Part shown: positions 1-8,463 of the stretch, one piece after another
Layout of the letters: each line of letters starts with the position of its first letter
Position numbering within the stretch: position 1 is the first letter of the stretch
Assembly (NCBI GenBank): GCA_946544235.1
Contig: CAMNMC010000093.1
Coordinates: 1 to 64,000 of the forward strand
Direction of reading: 5' to 3'
DNA: 64,000 nucleotides
From: an uncultured Lachnospiraceae bacterium
GTDB lineage: Bacteria; Bacillota; Clostridia; Lachnospirales; Lachnospiraceae
Notes under the pieces: generated by a model
What the model saw: the letters and a program-made list of their open reading frames with translations, nothing else
What the model was told of the DNA's origin: nothing
The model's database searches: none
Translations under genes and position numbers: made by a program

Positions 1-9
1 AAGTCTTGG

Positions 10-126
10 TTCTGCTTTGCAGAACGCATCTGTCCTGCGGACAGACTCACGGTCCTTCGGACCGTTACTATACTCGCTTCGCTCGGATCACGGGACCCTC
101 ATCCACTTCGTGGATGCAATCCCGTG
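10..126. repeat. Array of abutting triloop hairpins at window edge
   Basis: Seen directly: consecutive short perfect palindromes, each closed by a 3-nt loop: 10-24 (6-bp stem, loop TTT), 30-44 (6 bp, loop TGC), 49-65 (7 bp, loop TTC), and 101-115 (6 bp, loop TTC) nested inside a CACGGG/CCCGTG stem (89-94/121-126). The array lies directly upstream of a gene that seems to lack its 5' end. The layout resembles the clusters at 45635-45785 and 50116-50307. The left boundary is outside the window, so flanking inverted repeats cannot be checked. Confidence 0.7.
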
Positions 127-290
127 GCTTGTTTGTTGATCATTTGTTGCACCTGGCATGATACTATAGAGCAAGAAAGCAGATCTTCTTTAAGGAGGAC
201 CTGAAATACCCTACAAGGCTTAATCAGAGAAATGAAGCAACCTATCAGCTGCTCAGAAAGGAAACCTTTGGTTTTGCGGCTGAACTTGAG

Positions 291-950
291 ATGGGCCTTG
301 AAAGCATGGTTGATTCAGTTCCTTCAGCAAATGGAAAGAATCTGAACGAGAAGTCTCTCAACGGAATGCAGGAGTCGCTCGAAAGATTTAATGCGAGCCA
401 TGAGAAGGAACTTAATAATGCATTAAATGTTATTGCTCATAATGATAATTCATTTGTAAACGAACTGGCCATCAACAAGAACGGAAAGCCACTTTCAGAA
501 GCCGGTGAGGAGGAGATTAATGAGGCTGCTGCAGCGTTTGATAAGCTTTACGGATCTGTAACCAAGGTGGCCCTGAAGTATTATCATGCAAGAGGTGGTG
601 CGAGCGTAATAACTCAGATGACCATTAATGGTGAGAAGGTTACAGACATAAAGGTTGGAGTTGTTAAGAAGGCAGCTGCAAATCAGGTTTCTCCTGTTAA
701 TAATCCTAAAGATAATGAGATAATTGAGAATAATATTATAGAAAATAAGATCAATTCTTACGGTAACCTCAGCTTAAATGAGATCAAGACCAAGGCTGCT
801 GAAACCAGAGAAGAGTTTAAGAATACAGAAGTATTTAGGAATGGATGGCAGAAGCCTCAGTTTGAATATATGCTCAAGGTTGCAGAGGCTCAGCGTAAGA
901 TCCAGAAGAAGATGAAGAAGGTTAATAAGACTGCTGTAAAAAAAGCATAA
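291..950 (+). CDS. Unknown protein, probably 5'-truncated
   Basis: I do not recognise this 219-aa product. It is hydrophilic, Asn/Lys/Glu/Ala-rich and predicted helical, with no signal peptide, no membrane segment and a Lys-rich C-terminus. The ATG at 291 has no convincing ribosome binding site. The same frame stays open upstream to a TGA at 159-161 and continues to read like protein (residues such as YPTRLNQRNEATYQLLRKE), but contains no ATG, GTG or TTG. That suggests the true N-terminus was lost or replaced where the hairpin array (10-126) now sits. It could be a decayed gene or one started elsewhere. A terminator follows at 976-1012. Coding character is good; start and function are uncertain. 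Confidence 0.5.
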   Translation: MGLESMVDSVPSANGKNLNEKSLNGMQESLERFNASHEKELNNALNVIAHNDNSFVNELAINKNGKPLSEAGEEEINEAAAAFDKLYGSVTKVALKYYHARGGASVITQMTINGEKVTDIKVGVVKKAAANQVSPVNNPKDNEIIENNIIENKINSYGNLSLNEIKTKAAETREEFKNTEVFRNGWQKPQFEYMLKVAEAQRKIQKKMKKVNKTAVKKA

Positions 951-975
951 GAGAAGAAGGTATATAAAATAAATG

Positions 976-1012
976 AGGAGCACATGCCGGTTAAAGCATG
1001 TGCTCCTTTCTT
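976..1012 (+). terminator. Rho-independent terminator
   Basis: A perfect 12-bp stem (976-987 with 996-1007) with an 8-nt loop, followed by TTCTTTC. It lies between the plus-strand gene ending at 950 and the convergent minus-strand gene ending at 1038. Confidence 0.8.
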
Positions 1013-1037
1013 TCGCACTTTATGGCGCAACTCTATA

Positions 1038-2228
1038 TTACTGTGGTGGGTACTGACCGTTTGTGTTTCCGCCATATGGTGGATTCTGATTATAGCCTGC
1101 GCCACCTGCCGGAGGAGCCTGGTTGTATGAACCGCCTGCCGGAGGAGTCTGTCCGCCATTGTTACCGTCGTATTTACCCTTAAGATCATCCATTCCTGCG
1201 CTTCCGAAGGTTTCGAGCGGCTGTGAAAGAATCTGCTCAAGATGCTCGGCTTCTTCCTTCTCTGCCTGCTTCTTCTTCTGCCACCATCTGAATACGATGT
1301 AGAGGATTATTACTACTGCAAGTGCAATGATGAGTACGATCATTACAGTGAACCAAGGACTCTTGCCCATGATATGTTTTGCGGCATCTTCAAGTGCTTC
1401 GCCAAAACGATTTGCTAAATTGCCATCATCCCAACGTGAATTGATGCATCCATAGATAACATCCATAGCGTCATCATCGATAGTTTCACGGATATTGTGG
1501 CCTCCGGCTACCCAATAATCATCTTCAGAAGCAACATATACAAAGAGAAGATTACCTTCCGAATCGAAGAAATTCTCATAGCAAGTATTTGTATATTGCT
1601 GCATTACACTGTCGGCATTTCCGCTTTCAGGAACAGTTTCAATGATGTAAAGGAACGGATAAACGCCGGTCTTTTTATAGAACTTCTCAAAGCCATCAAT
1701 AAGGTCGTCTCTGTTAGTCTTATCAATAAACTTCTCTGAACCTATGCTGTCATCAAGGAAATAACCCTTACTTGAGTCTACACTTCCATTGTATTTGTCG
1801 TGATTCAAATATGAGCTGGTCTTGCTTGAGTTTGAACTGCTACTGCTGTCATAGGTTGAATTGTTATTCTTTACAAAAGAAGAAATGATCATGAAAATGA
1901 TAAGAATAACGATGACCGAGAAGCATCCGCATCCACCGCTTCCGCTTCTTATAGGAGCACCACCGCCTCTATAATATCCGCCTCTGTTATATCCGTATCC
2001 GCCGTAGCCCGGTCCATAGGAACCACCTCTTCTGTAGCCGGTATTTGGCCTGTTATGATAGCTGCTTCCGCTGCTGTAGCTGCTGCCTGCACGACGATAG
2101 CTTCCTGAACTGCTTGAATGTGAGCGACCGCTGCTGCCGAAAGAACGGCTTGATGAACGCATTCCTCCGCCCATTGAACGACCGCCGCCTGATGAACGAC
2201 TTCCGCCGCCTCCTGCTGAACGTGCCAT
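1038..2228 (-). CDS. Ser/Gly-rich membrane protein with TPM-like extracytoplasmic domain
   Basis: 396 aa. Residues 1-98 are Ser/Gly/Arg/Tyr low complexity. A membrane segment lies at about 102-120 just after a GCGC motif. An extracytoplasmic domain covers about 155-288, a second membrane segment about 292-314, and the C-terminus is a Pro/Gly/Gln/Asn-rich tail. The middle domain resembles the TPM/YgcG-type fold (a TG-YPFLYIIE strand, a VYVASEDDYWVAGG strand and a late NRFGEAL helix); this is my inference. The same domain recurs at the C-terminus of the protein at 6406-7644. The start is supported by AGGAGG upstream and a good promoter (2290-2318). Possibly an envelope or stress-associated membrane protein; molecular function unknown. 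Confidence 0.8.
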   Translation of the reverse strand: MARSAGGGGSRSSGGGRSMGGGMRSSSRSFGSSGRSHSSSSGSYRRAGSSYSSGSSYHNRPNTGYRRGGSYGPGYGGYGYNRGGYYRGGGAPIRSGSGGCGCFSVIVILIIFMIISSFVKNNNSTYDSSSSSNSSKTSSYLNHDKYNGSVDSSKGYFLDDSIGSEKFIDKTNRDDLIDGFEKFYKKTGVYPFLYIIETVPESGNADSVMQQYTNTCYENFFDSEGNLLFVYVASEDDYWVAGGHNIRETIDDDAMDVIYGCINSRWDDGNLANRFGEALEDAAKHIMGKSPWFTVMIVLIIALAVVIILYIVFRWWQKKKQAEKEEAEHLEQILSQPLETFGSAGMDDLKGKYDGNNGGQTPPAGGSYNQAPPAGGAGYNQNPPYGGNTNGQYPPQ

Positions 2229-2289
2229 ACTTTTATCCTCCTTTATCTGTAATCCCTGATTTACAAATGGAATTTCACTATCCTTGTTA

Positions 2290-2318
2290 ATATTACAATG
2301 AAAAACTTAAATAGTAAA
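2290..2318 (-). promoter_or_regulatory. Sigma-A-type promoter for the TPM-like gene
   Basis: Read on the minus strand: TTTACT (complement of 2313-2318), a 17-bp spacer, TAATAT (complement of 2290-2295). It lies about 60 nt upstream of the start at 2228. Confidence 0.55.
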
Positions 2319-2360
2319 GATAATAAAACTTGCTTTTTGAAAATTTTGTAAGGTTTAGTT

Positions 2361-2389
2361 TGCAGGATTCGGGATTTAATTATATAATC
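2361..2389 (+). promoter_or_regulatory. Sigma-A-type promoter for ispF
   Basis: TTGCAG (2361-2366), a 17-bp spacer and a consensus TATAAT (2384-2389). A transcript from about 2396 would carry a ~60-nt leader containing a small AGAGG/CCTCT hairpin before ispF. Confidence 0.65.
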
Positions 2390-2456
2390 ATGTATGGTGC
2401 GAGAGGGAGTACCTCTTTCGTCTGAGATATGAGATTATAAATGAGGCATACGATAT

Positions 2457-3020
2457 ATGAGAATAGGAATGGGTTATGATGTTCATAGACTGGTAGAGGG
2501 CAGGCCTCTTATACTGGGCGGAGTTAATATACCCTACGATAAGGGGCTGCTTGGTCACTCTGATGCGGACTGTCTGGTGCATGCGATAATGGATGCACTT
2601 CTGGGAGCAGCTGCAAAGGGTGATATCGGAAAGCATTTTCCGGATACCGATGAAAAATACAAGGGCGCTGACAGCATAATGCTTCTTAAGGAAGTGAAGA
2701 GAATCATTGAAGAGGATGGATACATCATCGGAAATATCGATGCGACCATCATCGCACAGAAGCCTAAGATGTCGCCGCATATCCCTGAGATGAGGAGGAT
2801 AATTGCTGACGCGCTTGTGATAGAAGAGGATCGTGTGAACATCAAAGCTACCACAGAGGAGGGGCTTGGTTTCACCGGCGAGGGACTCGGAATTTCCTGC
2901 CAGGCGATCTGTCTTCTGGAAACGGTTGATAACTATGCATACAGAGATATGGCCATGGATGAGTTTTCTGCAGAGGGAACGGGCTGTGGCTGCACATCAT
3001 GTCCTGTCGGCAAAAAATAA
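2457..3020 (+). CDS. ispF: 2-C-methyl-D-erythritol 2,4-cyclodiphosphate synthase
   Basis: Cytosolic enzyme of the MEP isoprenoid pathway; it cyclises CDP-ME 2-phosphate to MEcPP with release of CMP. Seen: metal ligands D8, H10 (YDVHR) and H42, the LLGHSDAD loop (31-38), [11 protein letters not shown] (55-65), and the C-terminal [14 protein letters not shown] signature (132-145). The usual family end comes at about residue 155 (AICLLE), but this protein runs on to 187 with a tail containing a CGCTSC cluster (C177, C179, C182). That tail is not part of the normal trimer core. No ispD neighbour is present, so it is transcribed alone or with the following gene, 69 nt downstream. Confidence 0.95.
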   Translation: MRIGMGYDVHRLVEGRPLILGGVNIPYDKGLLGHSDADCLVHAIMDALLGAAAKGDIGKHFPDTDEKYKGADSIMLLKEVKRIIEEDGYIIGNIDATIIAQKPKMSPHIPEMRRIIADALVIEEDRVNIKATTEEGLGFTGEGLGISCQAICLLETVDNYAYRDMAMDEFSAEGTGCGCTSCPVGKK

Positions 3021-3089
3021 AAGAGAATATAAAAGGATGCCTGAAGGGGCATCGCAGATCAATGAAATAATTACGGAGGATAATTAGTA

Positions 3090-3635
3090 ATGGACAAATA
3101 CAACGAGAGACTTGTTTACGGAAAAACAGAACCGAAAACATATTTTAAACTGTTTTTGGTATCACTGCTGATGATGGCGTCATTTTTTGCGATGCTCACT
3201 ATTTCATCGTTTTTCCTTTTTATAGCAGTATTATCAATATTTCTCCTGTTCAGGGTGCTTGACTGGACACGTCTGGAATATGAATACACGCTTACAAACG
3301 GCGATATTCAGATAGCTAAGATAGCTGCTGCCAAGAAAAGAAAAGAGGTTATGACGATAAATCTTTCTGATATGAAGAGCCTTGAGAACAAGTCAAGCGG
3401 AAAGGTTCAGAATGACCTCAGAAGAACAGGTAACTTTGAGATCTTTGATTTTACCGAGCAGGTTAAGGGTGCAGAGTATTATGCACTCTATGTTAAGACA
3501 ACCAAGAATGATCGTATAGTGATCCTTGATCTTGATGAGAATTCTCTTGAGCATATGAAGCTTTTTATGAAGTCCAAGTTCAATGCAAAGATCATTCCTG
3601 ATAAGAAGACTGAGCTAAACGGAGAGACTGAGTAA
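3090..3635 (+). CDS. DUF6106-type membrane protein
   Basis: 181 aa. Two membrane helices (about 20-38 and 40-56) are followed by a soluble cytoplasmic domain of beta-strand character (EYEYTLTNGDIQIAKI...), in the manner of bacterial PH-like domains. I associate this layout with a conserved Clostridia/Lachnospiraceae family of unknown function; the family name is from memory. The start is fixed by ACGGAGG 11 nt upstream. It sits 69 nt after ispF with no terminator between them and is followed by a strong terminator at 3690-3718. Confidence 0.75.
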   Translation: MDKYNERLVYGKTEPKTYFKLFLVSLLMMASFFAMLTISSFFLFIAVLSIFLLFRVLDWTRLEYEYTLTNGDIQIAKIAAAKKRKEVMTINLSDMKSLENKSSGKVQNDLRRTGNFEIFDFTEQVKGAEYYALYVKTTKNDRIVILDLDENSLEHMKLFMKSKFNAKIIPDKKTELNGETE

Positions 3636-3689
3636 TAAAATGAATTGACAGCGGACAGACGGAAGATAATATCCGTTGTTCCATGAAAA

Positions 3690-3718
3690 AAACCGGACAC
3701 AATCTGTCCGGTTTTAAA
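3690..3718. terminator. Bidirectional terminator
   Basis: A 10-bp perfect stem (3690-3699 with 3705-3714), A-run before and T-run after, so it can serve both the plus-strand gene ending at 3635 and the convergent minus-strand gene ending at 3731. Confidence 0.85.
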
Positions 3719-3730
3719 AATATCCTTAAA

Positions 3731-3970
3731 TCAGTTATCAAGTGGAATCATCTGAAGACCTTTGAAGAGCTTCGTATAAATACTCTTCTCATCCTTGTAA
3801 AGGAAGGTACCGCGAGCTCCGTCTCTGACAATATAGGCGTATTTGTTCTTCTGAACGTTTGCGTATAATACTTCTTCAACATTAAGCTCTTTGGCTTTGA
3901 CCTTCGCGGTATATACGTTCAGTGGTTCCATCTTATATTTTTTAACTGCCTGTTCAACCGTCATTTTCAA
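3731..3970 (-). CDS. Small conserved-looking protein of unknown function
   Basis: 79 aa, soluble, Lys/Tyr/Val-rich, with no membrane segment. It starts MKMTVEQAVKKYKM, which looks like a short helix followed by beta strands. I do not recognise a family. It is likely real: the start has GGAGG 8 nt upstream, a textbook promoter lies at 4012-4040, and it shares a bidirectional terminator with its neighbour. Confidence 0.7.
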   Translation of the reverse strand: MKMTVEQAVKKYKMEPLNVYTAKVKAKELNVEEVLYANVQKNKYAYIVRDGARGTFLYKDEKSIYTKLFKGLQMIPLDN

Positions 3971-4011
3971 AACCTCCCTCTATAGCTATATCCTACACTT
4001 CACTTATGTTA

Positions 4012-4040
4012 AGTATATTGTAAAATATCCACAAAGTCAA
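4012..4040 (-). promoter_or_regulatory. Sigma-A-type promoter for the 79-aa gene
   Basis: On the minus strand: TTGACT (complement of 4035-4040), a 17-bp spacer, TATACT (complement of 4012-4017), about 40 nt upstream of the start codon. Confidence 0.7.
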
Positions 4041-4187
4041 CTGTTAAAAATATACAATTTAAATATTTTCAGGGCTTGAAGGCCCATAACAGGGTTGTGC
4101 AAAATGATGAAAAACATACAGGCTGAGAGGGTATCTATCGGTAATGAAAGATAAAAAACTTGAGATTCGTACAGGAGGTATCAATGC

Positions 4188-4826
4188 ATGAATAAGAATT
4201 ATTATCAGATCTTTTGTGATCAGTTGAATGAAGTTGATAAGAATGATAAAAAACCAACCCTGCTTCTACATGCCTGCTGTGCTCCGTGCAGCTCTCATGT
4301 TCTGTGGGTGCTTGCAGGGCATTTTGATATTACGGTGTATTTTTATAATCCCAATATTGACGATAAGGAAGAGTATGAAAAAAGGTTTGCGGAGCTGAGA
4401 AGGTTTATCAGCGAGGCATCCTTTTCGGTCGGCGTTAAGGCGGTTGATCCGGGGTATGGACCGGAGGACTTTTTCAGGATGGCTGAAGGGAGAGAAAAAC
4501 TTCCAGAGGGCGGTGCGAGGTGCTATGACTGTTACTCGCTGCGCATGAGAAATTCTGCTGAATATGCGCGTGATCATGGCTTTGATTACTTTACAACGAC
4601 TCTTTCTATAAGTCCGTATAAGAGGTCGGACTGGATCAATGAGATCGGAATGAGCCTCGAGAGGGAGATGTCAGAGGAAGGCACTTCACCGGTATTTCTC
4701 TTTAGTGATTTTAAAAAGAAAAACGGATATAAACATTCGATAGAATTATCAAAGGAATACTCTCTTTACAGACAGGATTACTGCGGCTGCAGGTTCTCTA
4801 AGGTAGAGAGGCAGAATAGGATCTGA
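4188..4826 (+). CDS. queH: Epoxyqueuosine reductase QueH
   Basis: 212 aa. QueH carries out the last step of queuosine synthesis, reducing epoxyqueuosine to queuosine in tRNA, and replaces QueG in many Firmicutes. Seen: the HACCAPC motif near the N-terminus (C30, C31, C34), a central CYDCYSLRM and a C-terminal DYCGC, which supply the cysteines for the iron-sulfur and metal centres. TTTLSISPYKR is also typical of the family. The ATG at 4188 follows AGGAGGT by 7 nt. It stands alone; no other queuosine gene is in the window. I found no preQ1-like fold in the ~200-nt upstream region, only a small GGGC/GCCC hairpin near 4071-4085. Confidence 0.93.
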   Translation: MNKNYYQIFCDQLNEVDKNDKKPTLLLHACCAPCSSHVLWVLAGHFDITVYFYNPNIDDKEEYEKRFAELRRFISEASFSVGVKAVDPGYGPEDFFRMAEGREKLPEGGARCYDCYSLRMRNSAEYARDHGFDYFTTTLSISPYKRSDWINEIGMSLEREMSEEGTSPVFLFSDFKKKNGYKHSIELSKEYSLYRQDYCGCRFSKVERQNRI

Positions 4827-4860
4827 AGCATTTTGACGAATTTTGAAAGGTTTTTTTGGG

Positions 4861-4890
4861 TTGATAACACTGCTCCTGTTAGTGTATAAT
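4861..4890 (+). promoter_or_regulatory. Promoter for the zinc-ribbon/wall-repeat pair
   Basis: TTGATA (4861-4866), an 18-bp spacer and TATAAT (4885-4890). The ribosome binding site and start follow at 4919-4935. Confidence 0.6.
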
Positions 4891-4934
4891 ATTAGCGCAG
4901 ATTTATTTTGCTTATTTCAAGGAGGGGAAAACGG

Positions 4935-6392
4935 ATGTTTTGTACTAAATGCGGATATAAGATTTCTAACGGCATAACGGTTTGTCCAAAATGCGGAAAT
5001 ATCATTCAGCAGACCGGCGGACAGGATTCTTTCAGAAGCGTTGATGATAAGAAATTTGACAGAAGTGATTATATAAATAAATATGGTGATATACCTGACA
5101 TGGACGGAGTCGGCGTTGATCTGGACGACGACAGGATGGGTGAAACGATAGAGCTTCGTTTTGATGCCAATAATGTCAGAAAATCATCTGTTGATCTGGA
5201 TGTAACATCAGTTATAAGGGCTGAGGATGCTCCGAGGGCTGAGGAGATCAATGCTGTAGCGCAGAGCGCTGTGCAGGGTCAGCAGAATGCTTCTTCTCAG
5301 GGCGCAGGCAGTGTTCAGGATAAAACGGCTCAGGGTATACCGACATCACCTGCACAGGGTGCCGGTCAGTATACAGGTGCTCCGATATCCTCACATAACA
5401 TTCCGGGTGCTCCGGCACAGCCACCTGTTCAAGGTGCTAACCCGAGTGCATATAACACTAATCCTCTTAAGCAGGAGATAAAATATGGTGAGTCTCTTAA
5501 GCAGAGTGAAGCAAATAAGAAGGCCTGGACTATAGCCGGTGTTTTTGCTTTCCTGGCGCTTGCGGCAGTCATAATCGTTTCTGTTATTATCAATAACGAT
5601 AAGTCTTCAGGCAAGAAGAATGATATTGAAGCAAAGGCATGGGGAGAGGGCTTTACAGAGAAGCATATCCTTAAGCATGTTGATGCCGTTGCTGCCACAC
5701 TGAGCAGTCCGGGAAAGGGTGAATACTGGCATTGTGATTACTGCGGCAAGGATTTCTCTGATATGGCAGGAGAGAAAGAGATAGATTCGGAAACTCTTAC
5801 GACTTATATTTTCGATAAGAGCCTGAAGGGTATTCAGGAATATGACGGAAAGCTTTACTATGTTAAGGATGGTTTAGTTGACGCAGGCTTTAATGGTACC
5901 GAGAAATATGGTGATGACGTTTACAGCTTCAAGGCCGGCGTTCAGGATGTTTCTGTTAATGGTATAGTTAAGGTTGACGGCGTTCTCACCTACTTTAAGG
6001 ACGGCAAGGCTGACAGCAGCTTCAAGGGCTATGTGAAATATGAAAATGACTGGTATTATCTGAAAAATGGTGTGGTTGATGAGACTCGTACCGATATCAT
6101 TAAGGGAACGGTCGAGGGCGAAGAAGCATCATGGTATATCGTAAATGGCAAGGTTACCATTACCGATACTGTTGCAAAGAACAGTAAGGGCTGGTGGTAT
6201 ATCAAAGACGGCAAGGTTAAAAAAGTTGACGCGATCGGCCAGAATGATCAGGGGAAATGGTACTGCAAGAAGGGTAAGGTTGATTTTGACTTTAGCGGTA
6301 CTGTTGAGTTTGACGGTATTGCCTATGAGATAAAAGAAGGTAAGGTCGTAAAAGAAAGCAAAGCAGAAGCTGCTTCAGATAAAAATGAATGA
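4935..6392 (+). CDS. Zinc-ribbon membrane protein with extracellular WYY/GKV repeats
   Basis: 485 aa. It has an N-terminal zinc ribbon (C3-x2-C6 ... C17-x2-C20), an Asp-rich then Gln/Ala/Pro-rich linker, one membrane helix at about 198-220, then an outside region containing a lone CDYC and a series of repeats of the form WYY-x-K-x-G-x-V-D. The repeats resemble the aromatic wall-binding repeats of secreted clostridial proteins; the binding role is inferred. The ATG at 4935 is chosen over the in-frame codon at 4908 because AAGGAGGGG sits just before it. It is followed 13 nt later by a paralogue with the same repeats, so the two are probably co-transcribed from the promoter at 4861. Confidence 0.8.
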   Translation: MFCTKCGYKISNGITVCPKCGNIIQQTGGQDSFRSVDDKKFDRSDYINKYGDIPDMDGVGVDLDDDRMGETIELRFDANNVRKSSVDLDVTSVIRAEDAPRAEEINAVAQSAVQGQQNASSQGAGSVQDKTAQGIPTSPAQGAGQYTGAPISSHNIPGAPAQPPVQGANPSAYNTNPLKQEIKYGESLKQSEANKKAWTIAGVFAFLALAAVIIVSVIINNDKSSGKKNDIEAKAWGEGFTEKHILKHVDAVAATLSSPGKGEYWHCDYCGKDFSDMAGEKEIDSETLTTYIFDKSLKGIQEYDGKLYYVKDGLVDAGFNGTEKYGDDVYSFKAGVQDVSVNGIVKVDGVLTYFKDGKADSSFKGYVKYENDWYYLKNGVVDETRTDIIKGTVEGEEASWYIVNGKVTITDTVAKNSKGWWYIKDGKVKKVDAIGQNDQGKWYCKKGKVDFDFSGTVEFDGIAYEIKEGKVVKESKAEAASDKNE

Positions 6393-6405
6393 CGAGGAGT
6401 TTAAA

Positions 6406-7644
6406 ATGAGCAAAGAAGAAATCAAAGACAAGAGTAAAGAACGCAAGGATACAGCAAAGAAGGCTGAATCCAAGACGAATGATAATACTTCAAAACAGTC
6501 GGACAAAAAAGGCGGTTCGAGCAATAAGCTTATGGTAGAGATCATAGCTTGTGTTGTTGCCGTAGCAGCCATCGTCGTTGCGATGATCTTTGTTCTTAAG
6601 GGCAAGGAGAAGAAATATGATCTGACTCACCTTGAGACAAAAGAGCCTACTGTTTTTGATGCAGGTAATGTAGAGTGCTGGTATGATGTAACAAAGAACA
6701 GTTATTATTCCGATAAGAAGGGAAAGAATCAGATTTCGCCTGAATCGGTATTCCTGTATGTTTTTGATTACAATATAACCGGAGTAGTAAAATATGATCA
6801 GGATGGTATTGTCTATTATGTCAAAGGCGGAACGGTTGATAAGACTTATACCGGCTTTGCAAAGGATGAGAATAAAGACTGGTATTATTTCACAAAGGGC
6901 GTAAATGATGCATCTCTTAATGATGTTATCAAGGGAAGTGTTTACGGTGAAGACGCATGGTGGTGCGTTAAGGGCGGAAAGGTTGCCTTCATAGATACCG
7001 TTGCAGAGAACTCAAACGGCTGGTGGAATATTGTTAAGGGTAAGGTTGTATTTGAGGATACTATTGCAACAGATGAAAACGGAAGCTGGTATTGCAAAGG
7101 CGGTAAGGTTGATTTTGGTTATACCGGTGAGTTTGCATTCGAGAAGAAGATATATGACATTAAGGGCGGAAAGGTCATGAGTGTCAAGGACGACCCTAAG
7201 TATGAGGGTAAGGTCGAGTATTACGTTGACAAGAGTGAATCAAAGGACGTCGTTACCAGCGAAAATGAAAAGACTTTGATCAAGGGCTTCAAGAGCTTTG
7301 AAAGCGCAACAGGTGTACGTCCGTATTTATACATTATCGAGTCACTTCCAAGCGATACACTGGATGATTATCTTGAGGAGCTTGCCGGCGAAGTGTTCGG
7401 ATCGAATGATGGTATCATCATAGTATATGTTGATTTTGAGGATATGTTCTGGATCTACACACCGGAAGGCAGCAGCATCGGTCTCAAGGATAAGACCAAG
7501 ATTACCGAGGCCATCCGTAAGAATCAGGATGAAAGCGACAGAGCAGCTCGTTTCGGTAATGCGCTTAAGTCAGTTGGAAAGAAGCTTTCAGTAGCTACGG
7601 AGAAGAGTTCCGAGGAAGCAACAGAGGCAACAACAGAAGAATAG
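6406..7644 (+). CDS. Membrane protein with WYY/GKV repeats and C-terminal TPM-like domain
   Basis: 412 aa. It has a charged Lys/Glu-rich cytoplasmic N-terminus, a membrane helix at about 45-66, the same aromatic repeats as its upstream neighbour (about 110-295), then a C-terminal domain (about 300-395) that matches the extracytoplasmic domain of the protein at 1038-2228: TG-RPYLYIIE, IIIVYVDFEDMFW and AARFGNALK. The ATG at 6406 has GAGGAG 7 nt upstream and is preferred over the ATG at 6385, which overlaps the previous gene. The pair looks like a tandem duplication in which the zinc ribbon was kept by one copy and the TPM-like domain by the other. Function unknown; probably sits at the membrane-wall interface. 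Confidence 0.78.
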   Translation: MSKEEIKDKSKERKDTAKKAESKTNDNTSKQSDKKGGSSNKLMVEIIACVVAVAAIVVAMIFVLKGKEKKYDLTHLETKEPTVFDAGNVECWYDVTKNSYYSDKKGKNQISPESVFLYVFDYNITGVVKYDQDGIVYYVKGGTVDKTYTGFAKDENKDWYYFTKGVNDASLNDVIKGSVYGEDAWWCVKGGKVAFIDTVAENSNGWWNIVKGKVVFEDTIATDENGSWYCKGGKVDFGYTGEFAFEKKIYDIKGGKVMSVKDDPKYEGKVEYYVDKSESKDVVTSENEKTLIKGFKSFESATGVRPYLYIIESLPSDTLDDYLEELAGEVFGSNDGIIIVYVDFEDMFWIYTPEGSSIGLKDKTKITEAIRKNQDESDRAARFGNALKSVGKKLSVATEKSSEEATEATTEE

Positions 7645-7674
7645 TTGATTGTATTTATGAATTAGGAGAACCGC

Positions 7675-8451
7675 ATGATCAAAGCAGAAAATCTTTCAAT
7701 GATATATGGAAAGGATTTCAAGGCGGTTGATGATCTTTCCTTTGAAATAAAACCCGGTGAGATAGTTGGATTTGCCGGCCCTAACGGAGCCGGCAAGACA
7801 ACTGTTATCAAGATGCTCACCGGTATCCTTAGGCCTGCCTCAGGCAAGGCTGTCATAAATGGCTATGATATAGTTCAGGAGTCGATCAAGGCTAAGGAAA
7901 ACTTTGCATATGTTGCAGATAATCCGGATATACTTCTTCAGCTTTCCGGTATCGAGTATATCAATTTTATAGCCAATCTTTACAGAGTTCCCATAGAAGA
8001 CAGAAAAAAAAGAATAAATGAGCTTGCAGAGCGCTTCGGCATGACAGAGTCGCTGGGGCTTCCGATGAAGGAGTATTCACACGGAATGCGTCAGAAGACT
8101 ATGATTATTGCTGCGCTTATTCATAATCCGCCGGCATGGATTCTTGATGAACCGATGACAGGTCTGGATCCTGCTGCGGCCTATGAACTTAAGAAGATGA
8201 TGAAGGAGCATGCCGAGAAGGGAAACGCTGTCCTTTTTTCTACTCATGTTCTTGAGGTTGCGGAAAAGCTCTGTGACAGGATCATGATCATCAGTCACGG
8301 AAAGAATCTGTATCAGGGAACAATTGAGGGCTTGTCAGGACAGTATCCGGGTATGGATCTGGAAGAAATATTTATCAGGATGACCGGCGGAAATACGGGT
8401 CTGGATGATAAGAATGACAGTAACAGTAATAAAGAGGATGGAAGACAGTAA
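7675..8451 (+). CDS. ABC-2 type exporter, ATP-binding subunit
   Basis: 258 aa. Single nucleotide-binding domain with Walker A GPNGAGKTT (35-43), signature YSHGMRQK (the GMRQ form typical of ABC-2 exporters), Walker B WILDEPMTGLDP, and the H-loop STHVLE. Paired with the permease that starts 13 nt downstream. The start has TTAGGAG 8 nt upstream. The substrate cannot be read from the sequence; drugs, lipids or peptides are all possible. Confidence 0.92.
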   Translation: MIKAENLSMIYGKDFKAVDDLSFEIKPGEIVGFAGPNGAGKTTVIKMLTGILRPASGKAVINGYDIVQESIKAKENFAYVADNPDILLQLSGIEYINFIANLYRVPIEDRKKRINELAERFGMTESLGLPMKEYSHGMRQKTMIIAALIHNPPAWILDEPMTGLDPAAAYELKKMMKEHAEKGNAVLFSTHVLEVAEKLCDRIMIISHGKNLYQGTIEGLSGQYPGMDLEEIFIRMTGGNTGLDDKNDSNSNKEDGRQ

Positions 8452-8463
8452 TGGAGGGCCGTT

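Noticed and set aside
3971..4187. preQ1 riboswitch upstream of queH
   Set aside because: No compact H-type pseudoknot with the conserved A-rich tail could be found; the region mostly holds the minus-strand promoter of the 79-aa gene.
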